Assembly (NCBI GenBank): GCA_965153355.1
Contig: OZ231128.1
Coordinates: 40,052,001 to 40,116,000, forward strand
Length of the DNA: 64,000 bases
Direction: 5' to 3'
DNA from: Flaccisagitta enflata
Taxonomy: Eukaryota > Chaetognatha > Sagittoidea > Aphragmophora
The notes beneath the pieces are model-generated. The model did no database searches, was not told the origin of the DNA, and worked only from the letters and a program-made list of their open reading frames with translations. The translations under genes and the position numbers were made by a program. Positions 21,779 to 33,320 of the stretch are shown here, piece after piece; positions within the stretch are counted from its first letter, which is position 1, and the number at the start of each line of letters is the position of its first letter.

Positions 21779-22571
21779 AGTTGCGTGCTACACAACTCTA
21801 CACCCCGCTATGTCGATCTGTTGGTCAGTTGGTAGGTCCGTCGGTCGGTTGGTCGGTCGGTCGGTCCCCTTTTGGGCAGCGGCCCCAAAGGGGTCGATGA
21901 CCTATGCTTTCACACATATGGGGGATTTTCTCCTCCTCCTCCTCCTTCTCCTCCTCCTTCTCCTACGTCCCCCCCCTCAAATCCCAGTCTTGAGGCCCAA
22001 ATTCCAGTCTCAAGGCCCAAATCCCAGTCTTGAGGCCCAAATCCCAGCCTCAAGGCCCAAATCCTAGCCTCTAGGCCTAAATCCTAGCCTGGAGGCCCAG
22101 ATTTCAGCCATGAAGCCCAAACCTCAACCTCAAGGTCAAAATCTCAGCCAAGAGGCCCAGATACCGGCTCTGAGGCCTTGAGGCTTAGATTTGGGCCTTG
22201 AGGCTGGGATTTGGGCCTCAAGACTAAGATTTGGGCCTTGAGACTGGAATTTGGGCCTTGAGACTGGAATTTTAGGGGGAGGGACAGAGGAGGAGGAGGA
22301 GGAGGAGGAGAAAATCCCCCATATGTGTGAAAGCATAGGTCATCGACTCCTTCGGGGCCGCTGCCCTGCTTCCCCCTCAACTTCAACCACAACCAACTTA
22401 GGCAGGGCACGGGTACCGCTGACCATCTAACGCTTTTGTTTCTATTTTACTTTTTTGGCATTTTTTAGCTTTTTGAGCATACGGCTCCTGTCCAGATGCC
22501 CTAGTGACCTTTTCCAGCACTGCTCCTGCCCACCCGCACGCGACTAGGGTAGCCGTGTATCCGGCCTTGTT
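21779..22571 (+). mobile_element. Family-A element, split by a family-B element
   Basis: Left part: agttgcgtgctacacaact, ctacaccccgctatgtcg, GTCGG repeats, cccct. Right part from 22449: acttttttggc, agctttttgagcatacggct, cctgtccagatgccctagtg, gcacgcgactagggtagccg, ccggccttgt. The uninterrupted arrangement is visible at 31393-31629. Confidence 0.9.
21874..22444 (-). mobile_element. Family-B element inserted in family A, 4-bp duplication
   Basis: TTTT lies at 21870-21873 and 22445-22448, while intact A copies have a single TTTT here. On the minus strand: tagaaacaaaagcgttagat, ggtcagcggtacccgtgccc, gcagggcagcggccccgaag, gacctatgctttcacac, array, then the inverse end. The array is inverted about its centre near 22165. 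Confidence 0.9.
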
Positions 22572-22593
22572 TAATCACAATATTCACTTTTTA

Positions 22594-22665
22594 GTCAGAT
22601 GGTCAGACAGTCAGTTACTGCCCCTGCCCACCCGCACATGACAATGTTTGCTGTTTATTCGGCCC
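22594..22665 (+). mobile_element. Family-A 3' fragment
   Basis: cagtcagttactgcccctgc, cacccgcacatgac, gctgtttattcggcc. Confidence 0.55.
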
Positions 22666-22707
22666 AAATGCAGAGTTTGAATGCGCCCTTATAAAGGGTT
22701 CAATTAG

Positions 22708-22800
22708 GTCTCGGTCCGTGTGTCTGTCTCTGTCTGTCTCTGTCTGTCTGTGCATGTCTGTCTCTGTCTGTTTCTCTCTGTATCTCTCTTTCTCTGTTTG
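22708..22800. repeat. (TCTG)/(TCTC) tract
   Basis: Imperfect TGTCTGTCTC units. Confidence 0.85.
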
Positions 22801-23465
22801 ATGAAGCAATTATGTGTAGTTTTTTGACCTATCAAAAGATGTTTTAAAGTTGGTACAAAATGAGACCATTACACTCATGTTTCGACTCTCTAGCGATCTG
22901 ACTCGTGCCAGTGTGTCAGCCAGTATCAAAATTAGTCACCTGGCAAGGTTTTTCTGTGCGGGCGCACATATCAACGCATTTTGAAACTCGGTATGGCCCA
23001 ATTTTTTTGAGGAAAAAAAATGCCAGAAAACGATTGGTGGATTCCACTCATATTCAATTACATAGGGGCCATGAAAATTTTCCAAAGTGTCATTTATGGC
23101 TCTAATTATCAAAATTCATGTAATTACGAGTCAATCCATATGCGCTTACGGATTTTTGACCATTTTAGCCGTTTTCGATTGAGTACCCTAAAAATATAGA
23201 AGATTTTACACTTTTGGCAGTACTAAAATGTAATATTTAGTTACTATAACACTATTTTATACTATTTAAATCAATATATTACTATATAGGGGGTATATGG
23301 GGAAGAGAATCATATGTAGATTGACCCCGCGGGGAAGAAAATTAAAGGACCAGGGGGGGAAAGAAATCAAAGGTCGTGCAACTATATACACCCCTGGGAC
23401 ATTTGACATGAAGGTCTACCTCCTACAGGTCTACAGGTCAACCTCCTATAGGACACAAACAGGAT
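22801..23465. other. Unassigned sequence
   Basis: AT-rich, no recognised feature. Confidence 0.35.
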
Positions 23466-23575
23466 CGAATACACGGCTAACCAAGTCGCGTTCGGGGTGG
23501 CATGAGCAGTGGTATAATTGACTAACCAAGCATTTAGGCAGGGGTAGTGATGCAATTACCGCCTGTAAACGTCGG
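23466..23575 (-). mobile_element. Family-A 3' fragment
   Basis: tcgaatacacggctaaccaa, gtcgcgttcggggtggc, then aagcatttaggcaggggtag and tgatgcaattaccgcc match the reverse of A copies at 39912 and 47365. Confidence 0.6.
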
Positions 23576-23613
23576 TTCGTCGATGTTTCACAAACCTCTT
23601 TTTTCGCTTTTAT

Positions 23614-23783
23614 AAGTCGCTTGTTACGCGACTAAACCCCGCCCCCCACTTACGTCTTACGCTGTTGTGACTATTTTTTTATGTTCTTGCGGTCTCTGGT
23701 CTTACTGGTCCTGTCCAAATGCTATTGTGACTTCAAATACGGTCCCTGCTCACCCGCACGCGACTGGGGTAGCCGTGTATTTT
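23614..23783 (+). mobile_element. Family-A element
   Basis: Head agtcgcttgttacgcgact; ggtcttactggtcctgtcc; gctcacccgcacgcgactgg, ggtagccgtgtat. GTCC repeats are mostly gone. Confidence 0.75.
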
Positions 23784-23836
23784 TTATTGTATCAATGGCA
23801 AGAATTATGTTGAAAGTTCTGGCGCTCACGATGAAT

Positions 23837-23925
23837 AACAAGGCCAAGTAGGTCTATGCGTTCGTAATGTTGATCATGATGTTTGTGCGACCGACCAACC
23901 AACCGATGGACGCACGGAGAGACTG
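23837..23925 (-). mobile_element. Family-A fragment like the 15243 copy
   Basis: aacaaggccaagtaggtc at its start, later gaccgaccaaccaaccgatg, parallel to the reverse of 15243-15356; the head is lost. Confidence 0.55.
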
Positions 23926-24812
23926 ACAAACATGATTTCTTTTAGACGTTTTGTGGCACGCGTAAATATGGGAAAAAGTCTAGCGAAGTCTCGTTATTTT
24001 CTTTTTGTTTTCATTTCTATTAACTGAATTCAATTCATTTGTAATGATCTCTGATCTCTGACTTTCATTTTCTAATTTTCCACTCTCATTCTTTACATCT
24101 GTGTCTAACGATCTTGTATCACACTGTCATTACTCAAACACAGACCAGAGAACAAAATTGTTTAACTAATATTTTGTTACTTTACTATCAAATTCAATAT
24201 GACGCATCATCATAGCAATGTAGCAATGTATTGTTTGGAGTGAAAGAAACTAAATTTCCTTTTGTAGCGAGGTTTTCCTAGAAGCACCATGGAAATCTGA
24301 CTTCCTTTTAAACTTCTTCCCCCTCTTCCTCCATTTTGCCACCTCCTCATCAACCAATTCCATCACCTCCTCATCTTCTATATCCTCCATTTCCTCCACT
24401 ATTCGCTATTTCTGCTTTTTCGCCTTTCCCCCTTCCTCTTCCTCTTTTCCTCCTTCTCCCACTCCTTTCTCCTCTTCTTCCTCTTCTTCCTCTCATTTTT
24501 GGTCTCACTTTCTTTCTCTTTTAGTTTTACTCTTTCTCTCTCACTTTCTCTCTCCCACACGCACACACACACAGAAAAAAAAAAAACGCGCGCGCGATCA
24601 CACATTTTCTCATTTCTCTTTTTCTGCGCCTAGTTTATCCTAACATCCCTTTTTTTTCTTTATAGTGCGTAAAAAACTATGGTGCGTTCTCTTTCTATTA
24701 CACTATTCCTTTTGTCTGTCTGCCTGTCTGTCCGTCTGTCTCTCCGAATGTATGCCTAATTTTGTTGTGCCCACCTATATGTCTCTGTTTGCTCATTTCA
24801 CTCTCTCTTTTT
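23926..24812. other. Unassigned sequence, pyrimidine-rich in part
   Basis: 24300-24560 is C/T-rich with TTCCTC/TTCTCC units; a CA run at 24558-24573 and a CG run near 24586. No gene recognised. Confidence 0.4.
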
Positions 24813-25016
24813 ATTTGCGGACACGCAACTCCATGAGATACTTTGTCCGTCCATCCGTCCATCCAACCGTCCATCGGTCCGTGGAAACGAGTCGAAAAGT
24901 AAAAAACATGCGTTTTTAATGCTTTTTGTGTAAGTGCGTGTGTGGAAAGGGAGGGGTGTGGGGTGTGGATGGGGGTTGGTTGCCCCTGCCCACCCGTCCG
25001 CAACGATAGTGCGACC
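24813..25016 (+). mobile_element. Family-A element, gtggatggggg subfamily
   Basis: Head atttgcggacacgcaact; atgagatactttgtccgtcc; acgagtcgaaaag; gggtgtggatgggggttggt, tgcccctgcccacccgtccg with 3' partner tccgcaac; gatagtgcgacc. A TCTG microsatellite begins at its end. Confidence 0.85.
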
Positions 25017-25018
25017 TC

Positions 25019-25096
<78 letters not shown>
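25017..25096. repeat. (TCTG)n and (TC)n microsatellite
   Basis: About 10 TCTG units then about 17 TC units. Confidence 0.98.
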
Positions 25097-25100
<4 letters not shown>

Positions 25101-25423
25101 TTCTTCTTTTTCCCCCGTGCATTTTCCCTGTATTCTGTGGTGGAATTTGTCTGGTTTGTTGCTCATTGATTGATTCCACCTCGCAACTCCCCGCTGCTTA
25201 CTGTTATTTTTTTTCCTCTCTTTTCCACCTTCCAGTCTTTTTTTTTCTTATCTCTCACGTCTTTATTTATTCGTTGTTCTCTTTTTTTCTTCCTCACTTG
25301 GTCTCACATTTTCACCTCGCTGATTTTCTGTGCATTCGCATGATTGGATTGGAAACTTAACGACGAAGGAAATACAGTCGAATGATTATGTAAAGATGCG
25401 TCCCTACTATTAGCTGCATTTTT

Positions 25424-25475
25424 AGTCGCGTGCTACGGCTATCGGTCGAGCCGTCAGTCCGTAAGCACACTCGAC
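25424..25475 (+). mobile_element. Family-A head fragment
   Basis: agtcgcgtgctacggctatc, ggtcgagccgtcagtccgta; the rest is missing. Confidence 0.5.
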
Positions 25476-26190
25476 AGATCCACGAATTTGAATCAGAGGC
25501 TGAAAGAAATCTAGCAAAGGAAATCTACCTAAATTTTACATTAACCGAAGTTAAAAAGGCTTAGGTAAAACAGAAAATCATAACCTTTCCATCATTGAAT
25601 TATTTTGCGCTTAAAAAACTACTTCGCCAAAACAGCCAAAAAGATCAAGTGTGGTAAGCCCACCCGCCCGTTCAGCACATTTGATAACTTTCCGTGGATT
25701 TCACGTCGCTGCTCCAAAGTGCCTGAATACCCGCCACAGGTTGTCCATCACTGACCCTGCCCGCCTCGGGCGTCTGTTAAGGTTGTCCTAGTTTTTCTGC
25801 GTCTTCAAGACAACTCTCCTATAGTTGTTTCGACAACTCATGCACGGGACTTATTGATATCAATCTCTATTTCATTTTCTTCATTTTCTATTCTCCATTT
25901 ATTTCGTGCGAGTAACGACATCGGAGTCAGTTTGTCCATCCGCGCGTAAATGCACAGTCACAGAGATGGAAAAGAAAATAATGTGATAGAAATCGTTTTA
26001 TCTCTCTTATTTTTTCTTGGGTATCTGTTTTTGTTCAAGTTGGTCAGACTCAGAGAAGAAGAATGATTTGATGTGTAGGAAAAAGTAGAAAGAGAACCTA
26101 CCTTTTTAATGGCAGCGAGGCCGGATGAACGGTGACAGTAATGAACTAAAAGCGGCTTTTGTTAAAACTCGATTGATGATCGATTTTTCT
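25476..26190. other. Unassigned sequence
   Basis: No recognised feature. Confidence 0.35.
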
Positions 26191-26380
26191 AGTCGCGTGC
26201 ACGTGCACGCGATTCAACAACCCGCTCTGTCCGTCTGTCCGTTGGTCCGTCGGTCCGTCACTTTGCTTATTCGGTGTTTACCGGCGGTTTTGGGGCTACT
26301 GCTCCTGCCCTACTGCTATTTCATCACTGCCCTTGCCCCTGCGCACACGACTTGGGCAGCCGTGTATCCGGCCTTGTTTT
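26191..26380 (+). mobile_element. Family-A element
   Basis: Head agtcgcgtgcacgtgcacgc gatt has an extended stem; caacccgctctgtccgtctg; gctactgctcctgccc; 3' partner gcgcacacgact; tgggcagccgtgtatccggc, cttgtttt. Confidence 0.85.
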
Positions 26381-26540
26381 TAGCACTAGCAACTCTTACA
26401 TAATGAAAATCCTGACAACATCAACCTTGCCTTATTCCTATTTCTTTTCATTTTGCCATTTTCTCTTTTTTTTCTCTCATGATTTGACGGCAAGAAGATT
26501 AGTTTGTTAGAAAACGGCAACGATTTTAGTTGAAAAACAA

Positions 26541-27025
26541 GCCACCCAAGGATCGCACATGGTCAGCGGTACCCGGTGCCCTGCTTGGAGTGATTAGCTG
26601 AAGAATTGGAGTTAGAGCAGGGCAGTGGCCCCAAAGGGCCGACGTCCTGTAGGACACGGGGGTGAATTTCCAGACGTCCTGAGAGGGCATATTTGAGGCC
26701 TTGGTGGCCACTTTCCATGTTATTCAATAGGAATTTTGCATTTTTTCAATTTCTCGTCAATTTACCATGTTATTCAATGGGAATTTTACATTTTTCTCAA
26801 TTTTCATTAATTTTTTATGCTATTCAATGGGAATCATGCAATTTTTCCCTTTTTTGTAAATTTTCTATGTTATTCAATGAGAACTTTGTATTTTGTCAAT
26901 TTCCCATGTTATTCAATAGGAATTTGTTGCTTGAGAAGCTTCAGGGGGGGGATATACGGATGAACGGACGTCTGGAAATTCACCCCTGTGTCCTACTGGA
27001 CATCGGCCCTTTGGGGCCGCTGCCC
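26541..27025 (+). mobile_element. Family-B element with ~51-bp array
   Basis: Head gccacccaaggatcgcac, atggtcagcggtacccggtg; stem gccctgctt ... agcagggc; ggccccaaagggcc; cctgtaggacacgg; gaatttccagacgtcc. The array 26705-26930 has five units of about 51 bp with core ttattcaatgggaatttt. Then the inverted end: ggacgtctggaaattcaccc, cctgtgtcctactgg, ggccctttggggcc, gctgccc, A run. Confidence 0.88.
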
Positions 27026-27112
27026 AAAAAAAGGGCGTAAGAGAAAAAAAAATGATTAAGAAATCTCTGGAGATGTGGGAATTGTCCGAGAAGAAGGCGG
27101 AGAAGGAGGAAA

Positions 27113-27114
27113 GT

Positions 27115-27153
<39 letters not shown>

Positions 27154-27232
27154 CAGAGAGAGACAGAGACAGAGACAGAGACAGAGACAGACAGAGACAG
27201 AGAGAGACAGAGACAGAGATAGAGACAGAGCA
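27113..27232. repeat. (GA)n / (GAGACA)n microsatellite
   Basis: GA units then GACAGA and AGACAG hexamers. Confidence 0.95.
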
Positions 27233-27508
27233 CTTCACAAACTGAGTCAGAAAGGCATGGCAGAAAGTGCTAAAGACGAACTAATATACCAATATACTGA
27301 TAGTCAATAAACAGACAGACATCAGAGAGACAAACAGACAGACGTACAGACAAAACATCAAGTTACATCGGTAATTTGCTGGCGGGGGAAAAAGGGCAGC
27401 GAGCATCATAATTATCTTTTCCCATCGTGGGCAAATCGCTCGTTTAATTTCGCCGCAGGGATAAAAATCATAAAATGGATGGTTAATAACCGCTTATCTT
27501 TTACTTTT

Positions 27509-27590
27509 AATCGCGTGCACGTGACGGTGAAATTTTGGCCAGTCGGTCCGCTGGTTGGTTATTCTGTCCGGCCGTCCGACCGTCCATTGA
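27509..27590 (+). mobile_element. Family-A head fragment
   Basis: aatcgcgtgcacgtgac after a T run, then gtcggtccgctggttggtta, tgtccggccgtccg; the 3' half is absent. Confidence 0.5.
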
Positions 27591-27696
27591 AAATTCTCGC
27601 ATATATAAGCTGAGATCTAAGTGTCCACTAACCAAAATTATGCTTTGGTTTATTCGCGTGCATCATCAATTCCCACATAAACGTTATCCACGCCAC

Positions 27697-27805
<109 letters not shown>

Positions 27806-27938
27806 GAATTTGAGCTCGACAATTTTATCCCCGCTGTCACGTCTGTTAGATTTTTTTTCTCCTCTTTGACGTTAAAATGGATTTTACAACAACAGAATAC
27901 CAAACATTGAAAAGAAAAATGGGAGACAGACTGGCACA

Positions 27939-27941
<3 letters not shown>

Positions 27942-27983
<42 letters not shown>
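27942..27983. repeat. (GA)n microsatellite
   Basis: About 21 GA units. Confidence 0.97.
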
Positions 27984-27985
<2 letters not shown>

Positions 27986-28100
27986 TACAGATGAACAGAT
28001 ATATAGAAAGACAGATAAACTTACAAACAAATAAACAAGGAGAGACAGATTTCAGGTGAACAAACAGACAGGCAGACAAATGGACAGGGCGATAGACATA

Positions 28101-28271
28101 CAGTTGAATCCTGCAATAACGGATGACAAGGAACCAATAGATAGTATTTGTTGTAGGCGGATTACTGTTTTTCCCAACAGAGAAGTTTAAAAGAAATGAC
28201 ATGAATGGACCAAGATGTTGTAAAGGGTAGAGTTCAGTTACTCACTGGTCCGTTATAGCGGGATGTAACTG
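28101..28271. mobile_element. Pogo/Tigger-like MITE (171 bp, TA flanks)
   Basis: Ends cagttgaatcctgcaataac and the complement of cagttacatcccgctataac; both continue with gga. TA precedes and follows (28099-28100, 28272-28273). The CAGTNGAA...ATAACGGA form is typical of pogo-type ends. No frame. Confidence 0.85.
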
Positions 28272-31200
28272 TACTTACAAAGCGACAAACCACTTGGCGG
28301 ACACAAACGACTACGCACCACAGTAATATTCACTCAGACTTATAAAAGACAGACAGAGAGACAGAAAGACAGGCAACAGACAGAAAACAGTCAGATCGGT
28401 AGACAGAATGACGGACAGACAGACAGAGACAGCCTAACAGCGAGAAATACGGAAGAGAAATACTGTAAGACAAACAGACAAAGCGACGCAAGAAAACCCG
28501 CAAAAAAGTTGAAATGGATAGCCATTGGGTTGCGGAATAAGTCCACAATTTGCGATGCGGGACGAGAAATACAGAATATAGATTGGTTTATTGTGCGCGC
28601 TGCACTTGGAAAGAGCATCTCGTGTTTGGACTGTATCATTCTTGGTCACATAAAACTTGTATCCACTGCTTCGGCATTTGGTAGGTCTGTTGGTTGAGAG
28701 GATGATCAGTTAAAAGTTGCTTTCGGGATTGAATTATTTCCACAATTACGTCGCACTGATATCACACTATTAATATAGTATTATGTACTGATTTAAGTTA
28801 TTTAACTGACTAAATGTTGATTGGACATTTTTTGTCATGTTCTGGAAATTCATATAGTTCCTTGCGAATTCCTGAAATTTTGAGCCTATAACTAGCTAAA
28901 AAGCGGTGTGGCAATCAGTGTGAGAGATTTTGGACAAAATTCGGACCTTCTGTCCGCAAATTCCCGGAATCAGCCTTAACTTCACAGTAGATCAATCTGT
29001 TTGGCCGATATTGGGCCAATCTGTTGAGTACTTGTTGGCAATCACACGACCAATGATTCAGCTTGATGCGCGTCCTACCGAGACAACGCTCATTGAATGC
29101 CCACCTTGGCATTGAATTCTTTTCGTGACAAATGTCATCATATCATTTTTGTCCAATGTCGATCTTTCTTTCTCGCGTCCCCTGATAACTAAATAAACTT
29201 GGTTAACGGTATCGTTTAAACCTTTCAAAATAAATCAGCATTTATTCGGCTGTTGGTACCGTCGCGTCGATTTTGTTACGAACAACAAGACCTACTGAGC
29301 GGTAAACCGACAGTATTTAACTGAGGGGGACGCGTAAAAAAAAGTGGGTTAGGTGAGTGAGATATGGAGTAAGTAAATAAGATGACCATCGACGCTATCA
29401 AGGGAAGCCAACCTAGATAAGCCGAGCATTGCTGCCATTTGCTGGCATAGTTAAATCCATTATCAATGACGATAATGATATGCAAGATAATGAATTCTCG
29501 CACTGGATATTCAAAGCGCACCGATTTCTCGGTTTATTCACCGGAAATCCTGCGTATGTTGAATCCGGCTCGTGGAAAACTATATCATAATGGAACAAAG
29601 AGAGAGAGAGAGAGAGACACACACACAAAGACCAATAAAGAGACTGACAAAAAATACATTAAGACAAAAGACAGAAAGACAAAAGAAAAGACAGACAAAA
29701 ATACAGAAAGACCGACTAACAGTGCAAGAGGAAACCGACAAACTCAGCGACAGACAGAAAACATGACGACTAGAAAGACAAACAGACAATCAGAGTGACA
29801 GACATGCATTGTAGTGTAACAATTGGGGACAAGAAAAAGATATTAAAATAAGAAAAAAAAAGAGAGAGCTTGCGCAATTCCTTCCGTGCAACATTTCTTT
29901 TTCCGCCCCGTTAATTCATCTTTTTTTTTCAGAAACAAAGGTCTAAATACCTGATTAATCGTAATCACCTGTTTGAAAACCATAAACCGTTGCCTTTTAC
30001 CTCCATCATTACCTTTCGAGCGGCAATGATATCTCTATTTTTTCCTCCCTCCTTCGTCTCGTATTCATTGAAGCAAAAAAAGAGATATTTTCATCGCCAT
30101 ATGGCGGAATAATGGATTTATACCGCTCAAACAAGGCCAATAATACACGTTAGGATTAAAAGAACTAATTTTGTAGAAAGTACTTACAAACCACATACCA
30201 AAGACATGGGAATCACAAGGACAGGCAAGAAGTACGTCGGATAATCAATGACTTCCGTGCACGCGTCTTAACATTCTTCTTATTGTCCACCAGCAATTGA
30301 CTGGCTGGATCAATATTTTGCATTCTTCTCTCCTTTCCATTTTATCCCAATATGAAAAAATTCCTGTCCTTTGCAGCCCACCCATCTCCATTTCGTTCGG
30401 TGTCCTCGTTCGTTTCTCTCTCTCTCAACCTTCCTTTAATTGACCCTCTCATTACTCTTGATCTGCCCAACATCTTTCACACCTTCACGACATTTTCCCC
30501 TCCTTTCTTCCACAATCCACATGCACATGTTCTTCATTTTCACCTGTTCCCTTGACCTACCAGATCATCATTCTCTCAGTAGAAATGAAAATGAGGGATG
30601 TCTTGCTTTATTCCACTCAAGTCCGAATTCTGACTAAGTGATTTCAGTTTTAACTAGTCCAAAATTCGGCCTAAAATGGTTCCCCCCCCCTTGATTCACC
30701 TGTCTGTTACTCTCTTCCCCTCATACTGTAATTTCCTCGACTAAACTTTAGGCTAAAGTATCTGCCTATCTTTCCTGTTCTTCTTCGCCCATCTTTCCTC
30801 TTCTCACTCGTCCATTTCCTCTTTCATTTCCTACTAGCTCTTTTTTTCTCCCTCGTCTTAAATATCCTTTTCTCTGTCCATATCCTGCTTCTTGACGGCA
30901 CGATCTCATCAACTTCTCTTACAAGGAAAGGCAATCAACTTGGATTTTTTTTTTCACTTCTTGTTTTAATCTCTTCCCTCTGTATTTGTTTTTATTCTCT
31001 TTCTAAATCACTGTCTTTTTGTCTTTCATCTTTCACTCTCTGTCTCTCTCTCTCTCTCTGTCTCTTTCTCTGTCTATGTCTCTGTCTCTGTCTCTATCAC
31101 TGTCTCTGTCACTGTCTCTCTCCGTTTCCCTCTCCTTTTACTTTGTTTCTCCCACGTTTTAACGTTTTCGACATTTCTCAGCTGGTCTCATCAAGTCTTA

Positions 31201-31392
31201 GCTCTTCTTGATTCTTGATTCTTTCAATTTGAGTCTCGAGATGAAATTTCACTTGAATTTGAATCTTGATAGCGCAGGATTTGCTCTGCCCAACCAAATC
31301 AAATCCGGGAGCCGAGTCTGAATCTAAAATTGTCTTTGGTAGCGTGGGGTAGTGAATTTGAAGAATATGGTTTTTGTTACATCTTTTGGAAT
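28272..31392. other. Unassigned sequence, 3.1 kb
   Basis: Holds imperfect ACAG runs (28340-28480), AGACA-rich stretches (29600-29800), a CT/TCTG tract (31040-31125) and C/T-rich text near 30350-30850. Short frames only, none with a recognisable domain. Confidence 0.4.
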
Positions 31393-31629
31393 AAAGGCAA
31401 GGCCGGATACATGGCTGGGGAAGGTCACTAGGGCATCTCGGCAGGAGCCGTATGCTCAAAAAGCTCAAAAACGCCAAAAAACTAAAAGGGGACCAACTGA
31501 CCAACCAACCAACCGACCGACCAACCAACTGAATGACGGACTGACCAACCAACCAACCAACCGACCAACCAACCAACCGACCAACCAACCGATGGACCGA
31601 CATGGGGGAGTCCCGTAGCACGCAACTAA
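31393..31629 (-). mobile_element. Family-A element
   Basis: Minus strand: agttgcgtgctacgggact head, long GGTT/GGTC repeats, ggtccccttttagttttttg, agctttttgagcatacggct, cctgccgagatgccctagtg, and end ccatgtatccggccttg. It shows the uninterrupted form of the site where B entered A at 21870. The segment with the 3' partner has been shortened. Confidence 0.8.
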
Positions 31630-32059
31630 AAATCTATTATGTGGATGGTAGGGCCTTTTTGAATAGACAAATGCAAATAATGTTAGACACAAATACGACC
31701 TTGTTCATAGTGGATTAGTATATGAAGCAAGCAGCATTCAATGGATTATGCATGATAATTCTGACAATTTTAACAACTCTAGAGCAGTTCTAATCTTTTG
31801 TAATAACTGATATAATCTATTTTGAACCAAAACAAGTTTTTTTTTCACTCCCCGTCCCTATCTTTGGTAAGAAGACGAGACTCTTTAACTTTGCATGGGT
31901 CGGTTTGATCCTTTTCCTAATGGTTTCCCAGAATTCTAATTGGTATTTTGATCCTTACGAGTCTCTCTTTAAAGACGGTGTTGCCATTGGCACGTCCGTC
32001 CATTTTACTATTTGTTCTACACGTCCGTCCATTTTACCATTTGTTCTAAACGGCTTAAA
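31630..32059. repeat. Unassigned sequence with a 29-bp direct repeat
   Basis: At 31991-32047 the phrase cacgtccgtccattttac, atttgttcta occurs twice in tandem. Otherwise nothing recognised. Confidence 0.6.
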
Positions 32060-32224
32060 GAGCCATCTTTTGGTTCGTCCGTCGGTCGATTTGATGGTCG
32101 GATGGTCACGTTTGTCTTTTTAGCTCCTTTTTTTTTTGCGTTACCGCTTTTGCCACAGTGCTTGACTCCTACATCACCGCCCATCAGCGCGCGACTGAGG
32201 TTGCCGTGTATCAGGCCTTGTTCC
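32060..32224 (+). mobile_element. Family-A element without head
   Basis: ggttcgtccgtcggtcg, ttttgccacagtgcttgact, catcagcgcgcgactgaggt, tgccgtgtatcaggccttgt. Confidence 0.65.
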
Positions 32225-32779
32225 ACAAGAACGTTCAAAACGGAGTGACTTAAGACAACACGGCCCGGCTTACTGGAGAGTGGGTGAATATTTCTTCTTG
32301 TGAACGGGTTAAAAATTACAAGAACGAAGAATCGTGTGAATAAGTGTTAAGTTAAAAGATTGAACGTCCTGATGAAACTGAGAAATGGTTTTAACACTTT
32401 TCATTCGTGAGGGTAAAATTTGATCCGGATGAAGTAAAAGTCTTTGGAAGATATGTAGGATAGCATATGAAGAGGAATAAGCTGACAGAGAAGGTGACTA
32501 GTTGACAAAGTCAAAAGGCCAAAGACAAACTGTCAGACAAACATTCACCAGATGCCAACTCAGCTAGGCCAGCGGCGTAAGAGAGTAAAGATTTTTAGGA
32601 CTTTCACCCCCAATTGGCGCCCGACAAATTCAGTCTCACAATTGAAACCAACTTGTAATTTTTACCATATTATTATTATTACTTTTTTTTTTCGTCAACA
32701 TGAAATGCGACAATCCACACCTCAATCAAAATTCAGAATGCTACAAGACTACTTGATAAGAAAAAGAGAAAAAAAATAT
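32225..32779. other. Unassigned sequence
   Basis: No recognised feature; the end toward 32780 is A-rich on the plus strand and may belong to the 3' UTR of the following LINE fragment. Confidence 0.35.
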
Positions 32780-33160
32780 AAAAGGGGGGGGAGTCAAGGA
32801 TCAGGTTACAATAAGATCATGGAGTCATATTTCGCTCCTTTTCCTCAGATTCACAAAGGAGCTGAGAGAGAAATTTCAGAGTTTCATTCTTATGGCAAAC
32901 AATAGCATTCAAAAAACGTTGTCTTGCATTCGAGAAGAGATCATCAATTGATTTATAGTGGTAAAATTCACAAATCTGGCGAATACTTTGCCAGCAGCGA
33001 AATACAAAAATATGGCGTGTGGCATTATTAACGGCAACGTTAAATTGGTTCTTCTCTGCGCTTGTTAAATCTTTGATTGCAGCGCCATGAGTTAATTTTG
33101 GTACACAGTTAGAGTAAAAAAGTTGCATGAGAACATTTTCTCTAGGTTTTTGTACACAAG
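32780..33160 (-). pseudogene. LINE 2, C-terminal piece
   Basis: The minus-strand frame (103 residues, 33128-32817) reads MQLFYSNCVPKLTHGA, a phrase typical of the segment after the polymerase domain in several LINE clades, then a short basic tail. It continues the frame at 33807-33304 across the small MITE at 33161-33320; the codons next to the MITE extend the similarity a little (PRENVL). The 3' end has no clear tail. It is element protein, broken. Confidence 0.75.
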
Positions 33161-33320
33161 TCAGGGTGCGTCTGCATTCACCATCTTATTTGGATATTTT
33201 ATGTGGATTTCAATATCCGGATATTCTACATAGTGAATTTACAAAATTTACTACATGAAATACCCGGATATCAATATCCAAATAAAATATCCGAATAAGC
33301 TGATTAATGCAGACACACCT
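33161..33320. mobile_element. Small palindromic MITE in LINE 2 (~160 bp)
   Basis: Arms are inverted: agggtgcgtctgcatt left, complement of aatgcagacacacctt right, then (t)tcggatatttt-like and gatatccgg blocks. The direct repeat aag is at 33158-33160 and 33321-33323, so a 3-bp duplication is possible but the exact edges are uncertain. Confidence 0.75.
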
